The position numbers and the translations under genes were made by a program. A stretch of 64,000 bases of DNA from Acidobacteriota bacterium (GTDB lineage Bacteria > Acidobacteriota > Blastocatellia > Pyrinomonadales > Pyrinomonadaceae). The notes under the pieces were generated by a model that saw only the letters and a list, made by a program, of their open reading frames with translations, was not told the DNA's origin and ran no database searches. The stretch covers positions 4,426,880 through 4,490,879 of the forward strand of contig CP065003.1 in assembly GCA_016700175.1 (NCBI GenBank), read 5' to 3'. Positions 43,283 to 51,857 of the stretch are shown here, one piece after another (the stretch's first letter is position 1; every line of letters begins with the position of its first letter).

Positions 43283-44410
43283 CTACTTCCGGCGCGGCCA
43301 AAGTCCTCTCAGGAAGTTCATCGGCGTCAGACCTTCAGACACGTCGTCGTACCCGACGAGCTCGACATACGAGTTCCCGGCGCACCTTCTGCCGTGTACG
43401 CTTCCCGTCACCGCGCACGCGCCCTCCCAGTAAACCACCATAGTCGATCTCGCCGTGTTCAGCTCCTGATCTTGCACTACCGGCTCCAGATCGAGTTCGA
43501 TCTCCAGCGAAGGCACGGAGACCTTCCACCCTGATGGATATTCGGTCCCTGTCCTGCTGCTGGTCCAGCTCCTCTTGGCCGTGATCCTGAAAGCCCCAAA
43601 AGAAAGGCTTTGGCACCTTCCGTCCCTATCGATGAAGTTCCCGTGCGAGGTATCCAGGGGCCGGCCGAAACCGTCTCTGAAAACGTAAAGCATCAGTTCG
43701 CAGCCGTTGTCCAGCTGAATGCTGAACCAGTCCCAGTGCCTCTGGAACCAAGTCCCGTATTCGCGGTCCATCCAGGCCGTTCCTTCGAAGCGTTCAGATC
43801 CAGTCCCTCGCCGGATGATCCCACTTGTCAACATTCGCGTGAACGAGAAATGTCTCGAAGACCCGGCCGCATTGCGGTGGCCGTTGAGAACGACAGGCTT
43901 TGCGGATTCCAGACGGGCATCGATCTCGAGATCCATCCCGATCGACGCCCGCAGTCGATGGCAAGTCGCATCGCCACGTGCGCTCCAGTCTCCTACGCGG
44001 ATGTCGAACTCGCTGTCCGATGCGGCAGACCTGTACCCGAGCAATCCGTCCGAGCCCCGCCTGTCGGAGTACATGAACCGCTTGGCATCGATGTCCGTAA
44101 AGGCGAAATGTGCCGCATACATAGGATTGGCGAAGTATTTCAAAGGCAGCGGCCCTATCCGGTCGTGATCCGTACGGCGCCTGAAGAACACCAGTTCGAA
44201 CCCGAATCTCGATCCTCCTTGGGCCGCGCAATGCGCCGTGTAAAACCACCATTCGGTCTGAGCGTCCGAATGCGGGCGAAGATCGTCCGGAAGCGCGATC
44301 TGCCCGCGGCACGTCCGGCCCGTCCCGGCCGGACGAAATAAGGCCCGCGCGGAGCTCTCAAACAGCGCCGTTCGGTCCCTGACAAGCCTTTCGCGTATCA
44401 TCCGGAGCAT
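43283..44410 (-). CDS. AttH/CrtC-type lipocalin-fold protein (carotenoid 1,2-hydratase-like)
   Basis: A 375-residue protein with the two-lipocalin AttH/CrtC fold. Recognisable stretches: HSDAQTEWWFYTAHCAAQGG, FGFELVFFRRR, the strand-turn TAWMDREYGTWFQRHWDWFS and GCELMLYVFRD. CrtC-like members hydrate carotenoids, but AttH homologues next to ABC exporters have no proven reaction. It is the last gene of a three-gene minus-strand operon (ATPase 46990, permease 44423, this gene) with the same order as the Agrobacterium attEFGH region, 12 bp behind the permease gene. No clear signal peptide is seen. Confidence 0.85.
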   Translation of the reverse strand: MLRMIRERLVRDRTALFESSARALFRPAGTGRTCRGQIALPDDLRPHSDAQTEWWFYTAHCAAQGGSRFGFELVFFRRRTDHDRIGPLPLKYFANPMYAAHFAFTDIDAKRFMYSDRRGSDGLLGYRSAASDSEFDIRVGDWSARGDATCHRLRASIGMDLEIDARLESAKPVVLNGHRNAAGSSRHFSFTRMLTSGIIRRGTGSERFEGTAWMDREYGTWFQRHWDWFSIQLDNGCELMLYVFRDGFGRPLDTSHGNFIDRDGRCQSLSFGAFRITAKRSWTSSRTGTEYPSGWKVSVPSLEIELDLEPVVQDQELNTARSTMVVYWEGACAVTGSVHGRRCAGNSYVELVGYDDVSEGLTPMNFLRGLWPRRK

Positions 44411-44422
44411 ATCCTGTCTGAA

Positions 44423-46978
44423 CTATTCGTGAACGAGCCCTTCAGCGACGTTCAGTGCAGCGGCTTTTCGCGCCGGATACCACGCGGAGATCGCGGCGAC
44501 TGCAACGACAAGCGGGATCGCGGCAAGCAAGAGTGCGAACGGGAACCGGAAGGGAAGCCGGAACCCTGCAACGGCGACGACCGAGATGTTCAGCGTGCAA
44601 TAGGCGTTAAGCAGGCCCGCCACGAATCCGGTCAGGATACCCACGAAAGAGATAGCGATCGATTCAAGAACGATCATCTTTCCGACCTGACTCCTGAAAC
44701 CGCCGAGCGCCCTGAGGATGCTCAGCTCCCGCTTCCGTTCGGAGACCGAGATCACCATCGTGTTGATCAGGCTAAGGCCGCCGATCATTATCGCGATCAC
44801 CATCTGGACGTAGTTGAGGCCGAAGAACTGGTCGATCAGCCCCATCACCCAGTTCCTGTACTCTTCGTGGCTGTAAACGAAAACCTGCTGTTCGCCCGCG
44901 ACCGCCTTTTCGATCCCCGCCTTCAGCGCCCGCCGGTCGGCTCCGTCAGCGGCGGTGATCAGAATGTAGTCGAGCGTATCGTCTCCCCAGTACTGCTTAT
45001 AGAGTTTCCGGTCCAGAAACACCGTTCCGACTTCGGACTGGTAGTACTCGAGCACGCCCAGGACCTCGCGCGTGATGTTTCCTCCCGGGCTCTCGAGCGT
45101 GATGCGGTCGCCGAGATCGACCCCGAACCGGAGCGCGAAATTCTCGGAAACGAGAAATCCTTCGCCGGCCGACATCCTCTCGCGGACGGCCCGGGCATCG
45201 CCCCGGTCGAGTGCGTCCGGCGACCTGGTCAGCCATCCGTCCATATCGTGAGCGAGAAGCGCCACCTCGCGTCCGCCATATTTCAGGGACGTTACCCTCA
45301 GGTTCTCGGCACGCGCGACGCCCTCGACGGATGCGACGCGGTCAGCCAAATCTTCACTGAAGTGATATGTCCTCGAGCGGATCTGGTCGGAATTCGTGAC
45401 AAAGTAGTCCGCATTGACCGAGCGGTCGAGAGATCGGCTGAGCGCGGCCTTCTGGCTGTCGATCAGTGCTCCGTTGCTGATCACGAACGAAAGCCCGATC
45501 ATCAACGCTCCGACGGTCGCGGTCGTGCGCTTCGGAGCGCGCGCCATCGCGTCAACCGCCAGCATCCCCTCTGCACCGAACACGCGGTTCATCAGAGGCC
45601 TCAGCATCTTCGCCGAAGCGTACACAAAGACCGGGAGAAGGAGGACCATTCCTAGCAGGATCGCCATCCAGTATCCGACCTGGACAAACGTGCCGACCGC
45701 GGGCGTGGCGAAAAGCGTGAACGCGAGTCCGCCGGATACCGAAAGCACTCCCGCCGCAATGCGCAGCGGGTTCAACTCTTTGCCTCGGTCGCGGGTCTCG
45801 ATATTCCGGAGCGCGGCAGCGGGATCCGCGAGAGCGGCCCGGCGTGCCGGCAAGAGCGCTCCGAAGACCGACGCCGCGATGCCGATAAGGATCGCCATGA
45901 CGGCATTCTGCGGATCGAGCGACGGAAGATCGGCAGTCGTAACGAGTCCGTAGCTGGCAGCGCTGACCGTGCTTAGCACCCGGATGGCGCCGATCGCCAG
46001 AAAGTAACCAAGGATCACTCCGATGACCGAACCGAATAGCCCGAGCAGGGCAGCCTCGCCAAGGAACATCGCCTGGACTCCGAACCTGGGAACACCGAGA
46101 GCTCGCAGCACTCCTATCTCCTTCCAACGCTGGCTGACGCTCACGTAGAACGAGTTGAAGACGATGAACAGGCTGATCGCGAGAGCGAGGAAACTCATAA
46201 GGCCAAGCCCGGTCTCGACACCTGCGAGCGCCGTGGCCATCGCCTTTCCCCTCTGTTCGGGCCTTGAAGTCTCGATGCCGGCGGGCAGTTTCTGCCGAAG
46301 CAGTCCGATCGTCTCTTCAACCGAAGCCGAGTCGTCCGTCTTGAGGTCGATCCGGTCGATCAGCCCCTCGCGGCCGAAGACATCCTGCATCGAGTAGATG
46401 TCCATCACCGCGACGTTTCCGCCGAAGAGCTCTCCGACTCCGACCGGCTTGAAGAAGCCGCGGACCGTGAATTCCTTTGTGCCCGACTGGGTCCTGAGCC
46501 TAAGCACGGAATTCTCCGCGAGCCGATTCCGGTCGGCGAACTCGCGCGAGACCGCGATCGAATCCGATTCGTTGATGAATTTAAGAGGGTCGTCTATCGA
46601 AACAAGCTGTTCGGGGACGATCTCGGAATGAAGTTCGAGGTCGCTTGTGGTGTCGAGGCCGATGATGAGGAGGCTCTCGCCGGATTCGGTTTTGCCGACC
46701 ATCTCGAGGGCGGGTTCTGCTATGGCCACGCCGGGTGTATCGCGGACGGTGTCGAGATACTTCTCGTCGAAACCGGATTCTCCGGCGAAGATCTGTATCT
46801 CGGCCTTCCCGGCGATCTTTTCGGTGGTTTTCTCGAACGCTCTCGCGATCGTGAAAGTCGAGGCCTGGACTGCGAAGTACGTTGCGACGCCGATCGCGAT
46901 GCCGAAAACGGTCAGGACGGTCCTGAGCCTGTGCCCCTTCCACTGCCGCCTTGTCACGAGCGCCAATCCGCCCAGCAT
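44423..46978 (-). CDS. FtsX-family ABC transporter permease (two FtsX modules, AttF/AttG or LolCE-like)
   Basis: An 851-residue permease. One N-terminal helix (about 17-37), a MacB-type periplasmic core domain (about 40-235), three helices of FtsX module one (about 255-375), two central helices (410-455), a second periplasmic domain and a second FtsX module (about 720-835, GGLSLINTMVISVSERKREL). This 2x FtsX layout matches lipoprotein- or lipid-handling exporters. Located 11 bp downstream of the ATPase gene, and followed by an AttH-like gene, so it likely moves a hydrophobic molecule or lipoprotein across the envelope. Confidence 0.9.
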   Translation of the reverse strand: MLGGLALVTRRQWKGHRLRTVLTVFGIAIGVATYFAVQASTFTIARAFEKTTEKIAGKAEIQIFAGESGFDEKYLDTVRDTPGVAIAEPALEMVGKTESGESLLIIGLDTTSDLELHSEIVPEQLVSIDDPLKFINESDSIAVSREFADRNRLAENSVLRLRTQSGTKEFTVRGFFKPVGVGELFGGNVAVMDIYSMQDVFGREGLIDRIDLKTDDSASVEETIGLLRQKLPAGIETSRPEQRGKAMATALAGVETGLGLMSFLALAISLFIVFNSFYVSVSQRWKEIGVLRALGVPRFGVQAMFLGEAALLGLFGSVIGVILGYFLAIGAIRVLSTVSAASYGLVTTADLPSLDPQNAVMAILIGIAASVFGALLPARRAALADPAAALRNIETRDRGKELNPLRIAAGVLSVSGGLAFTLFATPAVGTFVQVGYWMAILLGMVLLLPVFVYASAKMLRPLMNRVFGAEGMLAVDAMARAPKRTTATVGALMIGLSFVISNGALIDSQKAALSRSLDRSVNADYFVTNSDQIRSRTYHFSEDLADRVASVEGVARAENLRVTSLKYGGREVALLAHDMDGWLTRSPDALDRGDARAVRERMSAGEGFLVSENFALRFGVDLGDRITLESPGGNITREVLGVLEYYQSEVGTVFLDRKLYKQYWGDDTLDYILITAADGADRRALKAGIEKAVAGEQQVFVYSHEEYRNWVMGLIDQFFGLNYVQMVIAIMIGGLSLINTMVISVSERKRELSILRALGGFRSQVGKMIVLESIAISFVGILTGFVAGLLNAYCTLNISVVAVAGFRLPFRFPFALLLAAIPLVVAVAAISAWYPARKAAALNVAEGLVHE

Positions 46979-46989
46979 CCGATCTCTCC

Positions 46990-47694
46990 TTATTGCCGTT
47001 CCCGCGCCGTTTCCGCCGATGCGCCCAGGCGGCCGTCGACGATCGTCATCACGCTGCCGCAGTACGAGGCGGCACCGCGGTCATGAGTGACCAGCACCAC
47101 CGAGGTTCCGTATTCTTCGTTCAGATGGGAGATAGTCTCCAGCACCTTGATCCCGGACGCGGTGTCGAGATTTCCGGTCGGTTCGTCGGCCAGCAGGAGT
47201 GCGGGATTTGCGACGATAGCGCGCGCGATCGCAACCCTCTGGCGCTCTCCGCCCGACATTTCGTCCGGAAGATGCGATCTTCTTTCTGAAAGGCCGACGA
47301 TGCCGAGAAGTTCGTCGGACCGCCGCTCGCTTTCTTTCTGTGAGATTCCCTGAAGGCGCAAAGGCAAAGAGACGTTTTCAAGTGCGGTGAGAGTGGGAAG
47401 CAGGTTGAAGGTCTGAAAGACCATCCCGATCTCGGTGCGGCGAAGGCCCGTAAGTTCGCGGTCGCTGAGATTCGAAATGTCCTTCCCCCTGACAAGGATC
47501 GAACCGCTGGTGGGTGTGTCGAGACCTGCGGCAAGGTTGAGGATCGTGGATTTGCCCGACCCCGACGGGCCCATTATCGCCAACGATTCCCCTTTCCCTA
47601 TGGAAAACGTGATGTCGTTGACGGCTTTGACTCCCCCACCGCCGCCGAAAACCTTGGAAACCGAACGGAATTCTAATATGCTCTCACTGCCCAT
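46990..47694 (-). CDS. ABC transporter ATP-binding protein (LolD/YbbA/AttE-like)
   Basis: A 234-residue ATPase driving the FtsX-type permease. Walker A GPSGSGKSTILN, Q-loop VFQTFNLLPTLTALENV, signature SGGERQRVAIARAI, Walker B LLLADEPTGNLD, H-loop VTHDRGAA. The QTFNLLPTLT region is characteristic of the MacB/LolD subgroup. First gene of the operon; the start codon is 28 bp from the divergently transcribed lipoprotein gene at 47723, so both promoters must share a very short region. Confidence 0.93.
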   Translation of the reverse strand: MGSESILEFRSVSKVFGGGGGVKAVNDITFSIGKGESLAIMGPSGSGKSTILNLAAGLDTPTSGSILVRGKDISNLSDRELTGLRRTEIGMVFQTFNLLPTLTALENVSLPLRLQGISQKESERRSDELLGIVGLSERRSHLPDEMSGGERQRVAIARAIVANPALLLADEPTGNLDTASGIKVLETISHLNEEYGTSVVLVTHDRGAASYCGSVMTIVDGRLGASAETARERQ

Positions 47695-47722
47695 CAGGTA
47701 CTGTTCAGGTCGTCGATAATCT

Positions 47723-48271
47723 ATGGGAATTCGAACATCAAGTCAAAGCCATCTCCGCGCCGCGGCATCGGCGTCTAGGTTCGTGCCCGCCTTACTGTTG
47801 TCGCTGATTGCAGTCTGCGCGTGCTCTACCGCAAGACCGAGTTCAGAGACTCCGGTTCAAAGCGAACAGCAAACGCTCAAAGAGATCACCGACCTTATGA
47901 GGCGTTCCACCCGCGCCTTCAGGCAAACGGACGTCGAGGTCCTTTCAGGCATCTATGCCGACGAGTTTCGGTTCCGGCTCCCAAACGGCAGGCTGCTGGA
48001 CAAACGCACGGCACTCGATGTGATCCGCAGCGGCTCGGTGAAGATCAAGGACGTGCGGATGATCGAGATCGATCTGCGGCAACTGGGGGAGTTTGCGCTC
48101 GTGTCCGCGACGGTCGAGCTTGATGCCGAACTGGACGGAGAGGCGTTCAGGGGCACCTACGCGGGCGGCGGCAGTTTCATTCGTCGGGAAGGCAAATGGC
48201 AGATAGTCGACGAGTACATAGGGGTTCCTGTGGAGCGCGACCGTGATTCGAGCGCCGGGTCCGGAAAATGA
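47723..48271 (+). CDS. Lipoprotein with NTF2-like (DUF4440/SnoaL-type) domain
   Basis: A 182-residue exported lipoprotein. A 20-residue polar start precedes a hydrophobic signal and lipobox AVCAC (Cys34). The mature part has the NTF2-like pattern: a helix EITDLMRRSTRAFRQTDVEV, FRLPNGRLLDKRTALDVIRSG, strands ending with WQIVDEYIG. Such domains bind small ligands or act as accessory modules; no catalytic residue is assigned. Its stop overlaps the next ATG by 4 bp (ATGA), so the two lipoproteins are co-translated. Confidence 0.75.
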   Translation: MGIRTSSQSHLRAAASASRFVPALLLSLIAVCACSTARPSSETPVQSEQQTLKEITDLMRRSTRAFRQTDVEVLSGIYADEFRFRLPNGRLLDKRTALDVIRSGSVKIKDVRMIEIDLRQLGEFALVSATVELDAELDGEAFRGTYAGGGSFIRREGKWQIVDEYIGVPVERDRDSSAGSGK

Positions 48272-49122
48272 GGCCGACGAGTTTACCGCTTCTCCTCCTG
48301 CTGGTTATTACAACTTCCTGCACTGCTGGAAAGGCCGGGCCAGCCGCCGGTGCCGCGATCCCCGAATGCGATCCGGCGGCCCCGGAAACCCCATACGACC
48401 GGTTCTTCAGCCGTGACGACGGGACGGGCCTCGCACTGGCGGGAAGGGTGTCGAGCGTCCTTGAAGAACTGTCCGCCGGAAGGGACCGCTACCTGAGAAC
48501 GGGGGAACCGGTCGAGCTCTTTCCGACGATCTATTACCACACGACACGCTTCGGTTTTGATCTCGCGCTAAGGGATGGCAACGAGGAGGGTCCCGTTCTG
48601 CTCGATATGATCCTGCGGTTCTACGACGCTTACAAGAACAACCGGGACCGGCACGATACGGGTAAGGCTCCCGAGGCACACTGGATGCCGTTCTTCGAAG
48701 CCGCATCGGCGGCGGATCCCGATATCGGGATACAGGAGTCGATCGACATCCTGAACGAAGGGGTCGATGCGCATATCCTTTATGACGTGCCGCGATTCGT
48801 CAGGCGTATGCGTGACGAGGGAACGGTCGACGAAGCGGTCCTGCGCTCGGCGTTCAAGCGTTTCGACGAGGTATTCGACCGGGCGTCGGAAGATCTTCGC
48901 AAGGATCTTTCCGAACGCGATCCGGCAAGTGCGGGAATGGAATTCGACAGCTTGTTCAGGAGCGCGGCATCGATGGTGCGGTTCAAAAGGGCCAGGGGAT
49001 TCGAACTCGGAATGAGCGACCGGCCGCTGGCAACCGTCGAACCTCAGCCGGTCCTCGAGCACGATCCGGGATCGCGCAAGTTCTTCCCCGAACAGCTTCT
49101 CCGGCGCGGAATATGCCGATGA
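48268..49122 (+). CDS. Lipoprotein, DUF5995-like
   Basis: A 284-residue lipoprotein (lipobox TTSC, Cys18). Helix-rich mature part with LFPTIYYHTTRFGFDLALR, MILRFYDAYKNNRDRHD and VDAHILYDVPRFVRRMRDEG, an arrangement that recalls DUF5995 proteins, in which conserved His and Asp residues suggest a hydrolase-like site. This is a pattern-based guess. It is coupled to the preceding NTF2-like lipoprotein and is followed 9 bp later by a LolA-like lipoprotein, so three lipoproteins lie in one transcript next to an FtsX-type exporter operon. Confidence 0.55.
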   Translation: MRPTSLPLLLLLVITTSCTAGKAGPAAGAAIPECDPAAPETPYDRFFSRDDGTGLALAGRVSSVLEELSAGRDRYLRTGEPVELFPTIYYHTTRFGFDLALRDGNEEGPVLLDMILRFYDAYKNNRDRHDTGKAPEAHWMPFFEAASAADPDIGIQESIDILNEGVDAHILYDVPRFVRRMRDEGTVDEAVLRSAFKRFDEVFDRASEDLRKDLSERDPASAGMEFDSLFRSAASMVRFKRARGFELGMSDRPLATVEPQPVLEHDPGSRKFFPEQLLRRGICR

Positions 49123-49131
49123 TCAGTTCTT

Positions 49132-49950
49132 ATGAAAGTTCTTCTCCTGTTATCGACTCTGGCTTTCTTATTTGTCTCGACGGGCTGTCCGGGAGGCGTC
49201 GGCTCCGATACGGCACGGCAGGAAGAAACGGCTGTTTCCCCTGCGCTCGACGGAAACAGTATCGTTTCGGAGTTCCTCAAACGGGATGCCGCTCCGATGC
49301 GCCGGAGCAAAGCAAGGCTGACCGTAGAGCAGGAAGACGGCAAGACACAGACCTACGTTCTTGAGGCCTTCCGACGCCAGACGGAGGCAGAGACCCGGAC
49401 GTTCACACGTGTGATCGAGCCACAGGACGATTCGGATATCGCGAGCCTCACGATCGAAAGGCCGGGCGAACCTGCGGTAAACGTCACGTACGTGGCGACA
49501 CAGGGAAGATTCCGCGAGACCGGGACCGGAAAAATGTTCTTTGGCGGCCTGACCACTCAGGAACTTCTGGGGGAGTGGGACAAATACAGTTCGGAGCTCC
49601 TGTCCGAAAAGACCGTCGAAGGCCGAAAGATGTACGAGGTCGAGAGCACTTTGAAGGAGGGAAGGGATTCGGTGATCTACCGGATCGTTACGCTGTTCGA
49701 CGCGGAAACCTACCTTCCGACAAAGCTCGAGCTGTTCAATTCGACGGGCAAGCTACTGCGGACCTTCGAGGTCGAAGCGACCGCCGAATTCGACGGCCGG
49801 CCCGCGGTCTCGAAAACGGTTATAACGAATCACATCCACCGGACGAAGATCACGGTCGAGCAGCTTGAGCTCGAGCAGTCAATTGAGCCCGACCCGGCGA
49901 TGTTCGAGAAGGAGTTTCTGAAGACCCGGCTGTCCGGTCCGCAGGAATGA
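49132..49950 (+). CDS. LolA-like outer-membrane lipoprotein-sorting domain lipoprotein
   Basis: A 272-residue lipoprotein with signal peptide and lipobox STGC (Cys19). The mature protein is a beta-rich half-barrel of the LolA-like PF17131 kind: QTYVLEAFRRQTEAETRTF, FVTY-type strands (NVTYVATQGRFRETG), MYEVESTLKEGRDSVIYRIV and YLPTKLELFNSTGKLLRTFE. Such proteins bind lipid or lipoprotein acyl chains. Because the neighbouring divergent operon encodes a LolCDE-like exporter, a linked role in lipoprotein or lipid trafficking is plausible. Confidence 0.72.
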   Translation: MKVLLLLSTLAFLFVSTGCPGGVGSDTARQEETAVSPALDGNSIVSEFLKRDAAPMRRSKARLTVEQEDGKTQTYVLEAFRRQTEAETRTFTRVIEPQDDSDIASLTIERPGEPAVNVTYVATQGRFRETGTGKMFFGGLTTQELLGEWDKYSSELLSEKTVEGRKMYEVESTLKEGRDSVIYRIVTLFDAETYLPTKLELFNSTGKLLRTFEVEATAEFDGRPAVSKTVITNHIHRTKITVEQLELEQSIEPDPAMFEKEFLKTRLSGPQE

Positions 49951-50049
49951 TCCGCGCGATGCTCCTAAGGCCGGCTGAAGTGAGAATTCAGGTCACGATC
50001 AGGCAGTCATTCTTCGGAGAGACGATCATCGGTTGCCCCGCGCTTCATC

Positions 50050-50390
50050 GGGGGGGGGGGAGCGGTTCGATCTGAGCTCGGGCCGGCCTTGAAGCCGGCG
50101 TTATTTGGGGCTGAAGCTCTCGGCAGAGATTCTCATTCAATTCCATTTCTATACGAGAAGCAGTTCATTCCCCTCGATCGGGTCTTTGAATGCCCTTGAG
50201 AATTGCCTTGCGAAGAAGCTCTTCTTCGGCTCCGTAGGAGCCCGATGTCTATGGAAGGAGGATCTGGAAATCGAGCCGCGCTCCAATAGGAGCGCAATCT
50301 GTGTGAGAAACATTCAGCCCCTACGCGGCTGGGATCGTTATCTGCGGACCGATCCTACAGACATTTGGCTCCTACGGAGCCGGTAACCCT
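50050..50390. repeat. Poly-G tract and dispersed ATGTCTGTAG repeats
   Basis: A run of 11 G at 50050-50060, then two copies of the dispersed element: ttcggctccgtaggagcccg and atgtctatgg near 50215-50255, ctccaataggagcg near 50281-50294, and the mirror form cctacagacatttggctcct at about 50355-50375. The whole gap 49951-50575 carries no gene that I can support. Confidence 0.6.
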
Positions 50391-50575
50391 CAATCGTTGC
50401 GGTGCATCGTTGACAACCACTTCGGGGAATACTGGAAGCAAAATCAAACGGATGAATTCGGAAAGCCTCCAACCAATTATTCGCAGGTTTCTCCCTGCAA
50501 ACATCCGGCACCGTAACAAAGAAAAGGCTGCCTACTCAGACAGCCTGCTGTTTCACTTCTGAGAGAATTCCGTCC

Positions 50576-51673
50576 CTATCTGTTCCTTGTGTACTCAAAG
50601 TCGTAGTACGTCAGGTGTGAGATTGCGGTGTAATCCGGATATACGACATCAGCGTGTATCTTCAAGAGATGCTTGCCGACCGGAAGATTGAACTCGCTGT
50701 AAGGCACGAAGATCTTGATGTCGTTGAACCGCGCGGAACTGTAGATCGGCTTGAGGCTTGAATATCCCGCAGTCTGCCCGTTGGGGCTCTTGTACTGCGT
50801 GGTCGAGCCGTTCAGCCTTGTTCCGTCGTCCTTCTCGAACAAGAGCTGAAGATAAGCCTCCTTGCCGTTCAACCCGTTCAGTACGGCAGTAACGTGCACG
50901 ACCATGCCGAGCTGCCCGCCCTGATTGACGTTGTAATCGATCCAGATCTTCTCGAACGTCGCGTTCGCTTCGGAAACCGTCGTGGACGGAATCGTTATCC
51001 TGACGTCTTGCAAGGTCAGGTGCTTGACGAGCTTGCCGTCTCGCATTATCACATCCGCATCCAGTTTCAGATCGTAGGTTCCCGGAGCCAGCCCGAACTC
51101 CTTGTACGGCAGAAAGGCCTCGAGGTCCTTGTAGACCGTCACGTCGTAAGCCGGCTTCAAAAGCCTTCTCGCCGAAAGATCGCCCGCCTGGGTCGAGTAC
51201 TCGGCAGATTTGCCTTTCATGAACTCGCCGTCTTTCTGGAATCGGTAAACGATGTCGGACGATGTGTCCTTCATTCCTTCGACACTGAAGTTCGCCACTA
51301 TCTGCATTCCCTTGACGCCTTCCTGTGTGATGTTGGGGACTATCTTGAACGGACCGTTCAGTGTAGCGGTTCCGGTGGTGGTGCCGCCGGGCGCCTTTGA
51401 CCTGATCGTCTGTATCAGAGCATCGGAAGCGCCCGCCGTCCGAAGTTCTTTCTCGATCTCGGTATTCAGAGTGAAAGTGACTCCCCGCTGTTGGACCGAC
51501 TTGATGATCGCGTCGTTCTTCTGCGCAAGGGTGATCACCGCGCTCTCAGCCTGCAGCTCGGAGAGTATCTGGCCGAGATTGAGGGCGCCGCTTTGAGCAA
51601 ACGCCGGACCGGAGCCAACAAGAATGATCGCGGTCAATATCGCGATTACGAATTTGGTGTTCAGGATTATCAT
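50576..51673 (-). CDS. Secreted protein with tandemly duplicated C-terminal domain
   Basis: A 365-residue exported protein (signal peptide MIILNTKFVIAILTAIILV, cleavage near AFAQ). Residues about 25-95 hold a short helical module seen in Acidobacteriota proteins (TFTLNTEIEKELRTAGASDA). The remainder consists of two similar beta-rich domains (about 105-230 and 238-362): both follow the order G-M-Q/V-I/V-V, KDG/KDDG, LKP-x-Y, F-L/V-PY-x-EF, LK-x-DADV/LKIHADV, HLT-x-x-D. No known function. A good promoter lies upstream at 51734-51762 and an approximately 55-nt leader precedes the ATG. Confidence 0.7.
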   Translation of the reverse strand: MIILNTKFVIAILTAIILVGSGPAFAQSGALNLGQILSELQAESAVITLAQKNDAIIKSVQQRGVTFTLNTEIEKELRTAGASDALIQTIRSKAPGGTTTGTATLNGPFKIVPNITQEGVKGMQIVANFSVEGMKDTSSDIVYRFQKDGEFMKGKSAEYSTQAGDLSARRLLKPAYDVTVYKDLEAFLPYKEFGLAPGTYDLKLDADVIMRDGKLVKHLTLQDVRITIPSTTVSEANATFEKIWIDYNVNQGGQLGMVVHVTAVLNGLNGKEAYLQLLFEKDDGTRLNGSTTQYKSPNGQTAGYSSLKPIYSSARFNDIKIFVPYSEFNLPVGKHLLKIHADVVYPDYTAISHLTYYDFEYTRNR

Positions 51674-51733
51674 TGTTCTTACCCGAATTTGAAATTGATA
51701 AAGCAGAGGAGCAAAAGGTGATGCGGCAGCACA

Positions 51734-51762
51734 ATATTAGCACCGAAATTCGCCTCTCTCAA
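51734..51762 (-). promoter_or_regulatory. Sigma70-type promoter of the duplicated-domain secreted protein
   Basis: On the minus strand TTGAGA (51762-51757), 17-bp spacer, TAATAT (51739-51734). Expected transcription start near 51727. Confidence 0.6.
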
Positions 51763-51793
51763 CAACCGATATTCCCGCGGCCCGCGCGTCGGT

Positions 51794-51823
51794 TTGGTGA
51801 CCTGCACTTGCTAATGGTATAAA
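51794..51823 (+). promoter_or_regulatory. Possible promoter of the M14 peptidase gene
   Basis: TATAAA at 51818-51823, preceded 18 bp upstream by a weak -35 (ttggtg, 51794-51799). The ATG is at 51858. Confidence 0.35.
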
Positions 51824-51857
51824 ATCGAAGCACCCCAAGTTCAATTCGGAGAACAAG

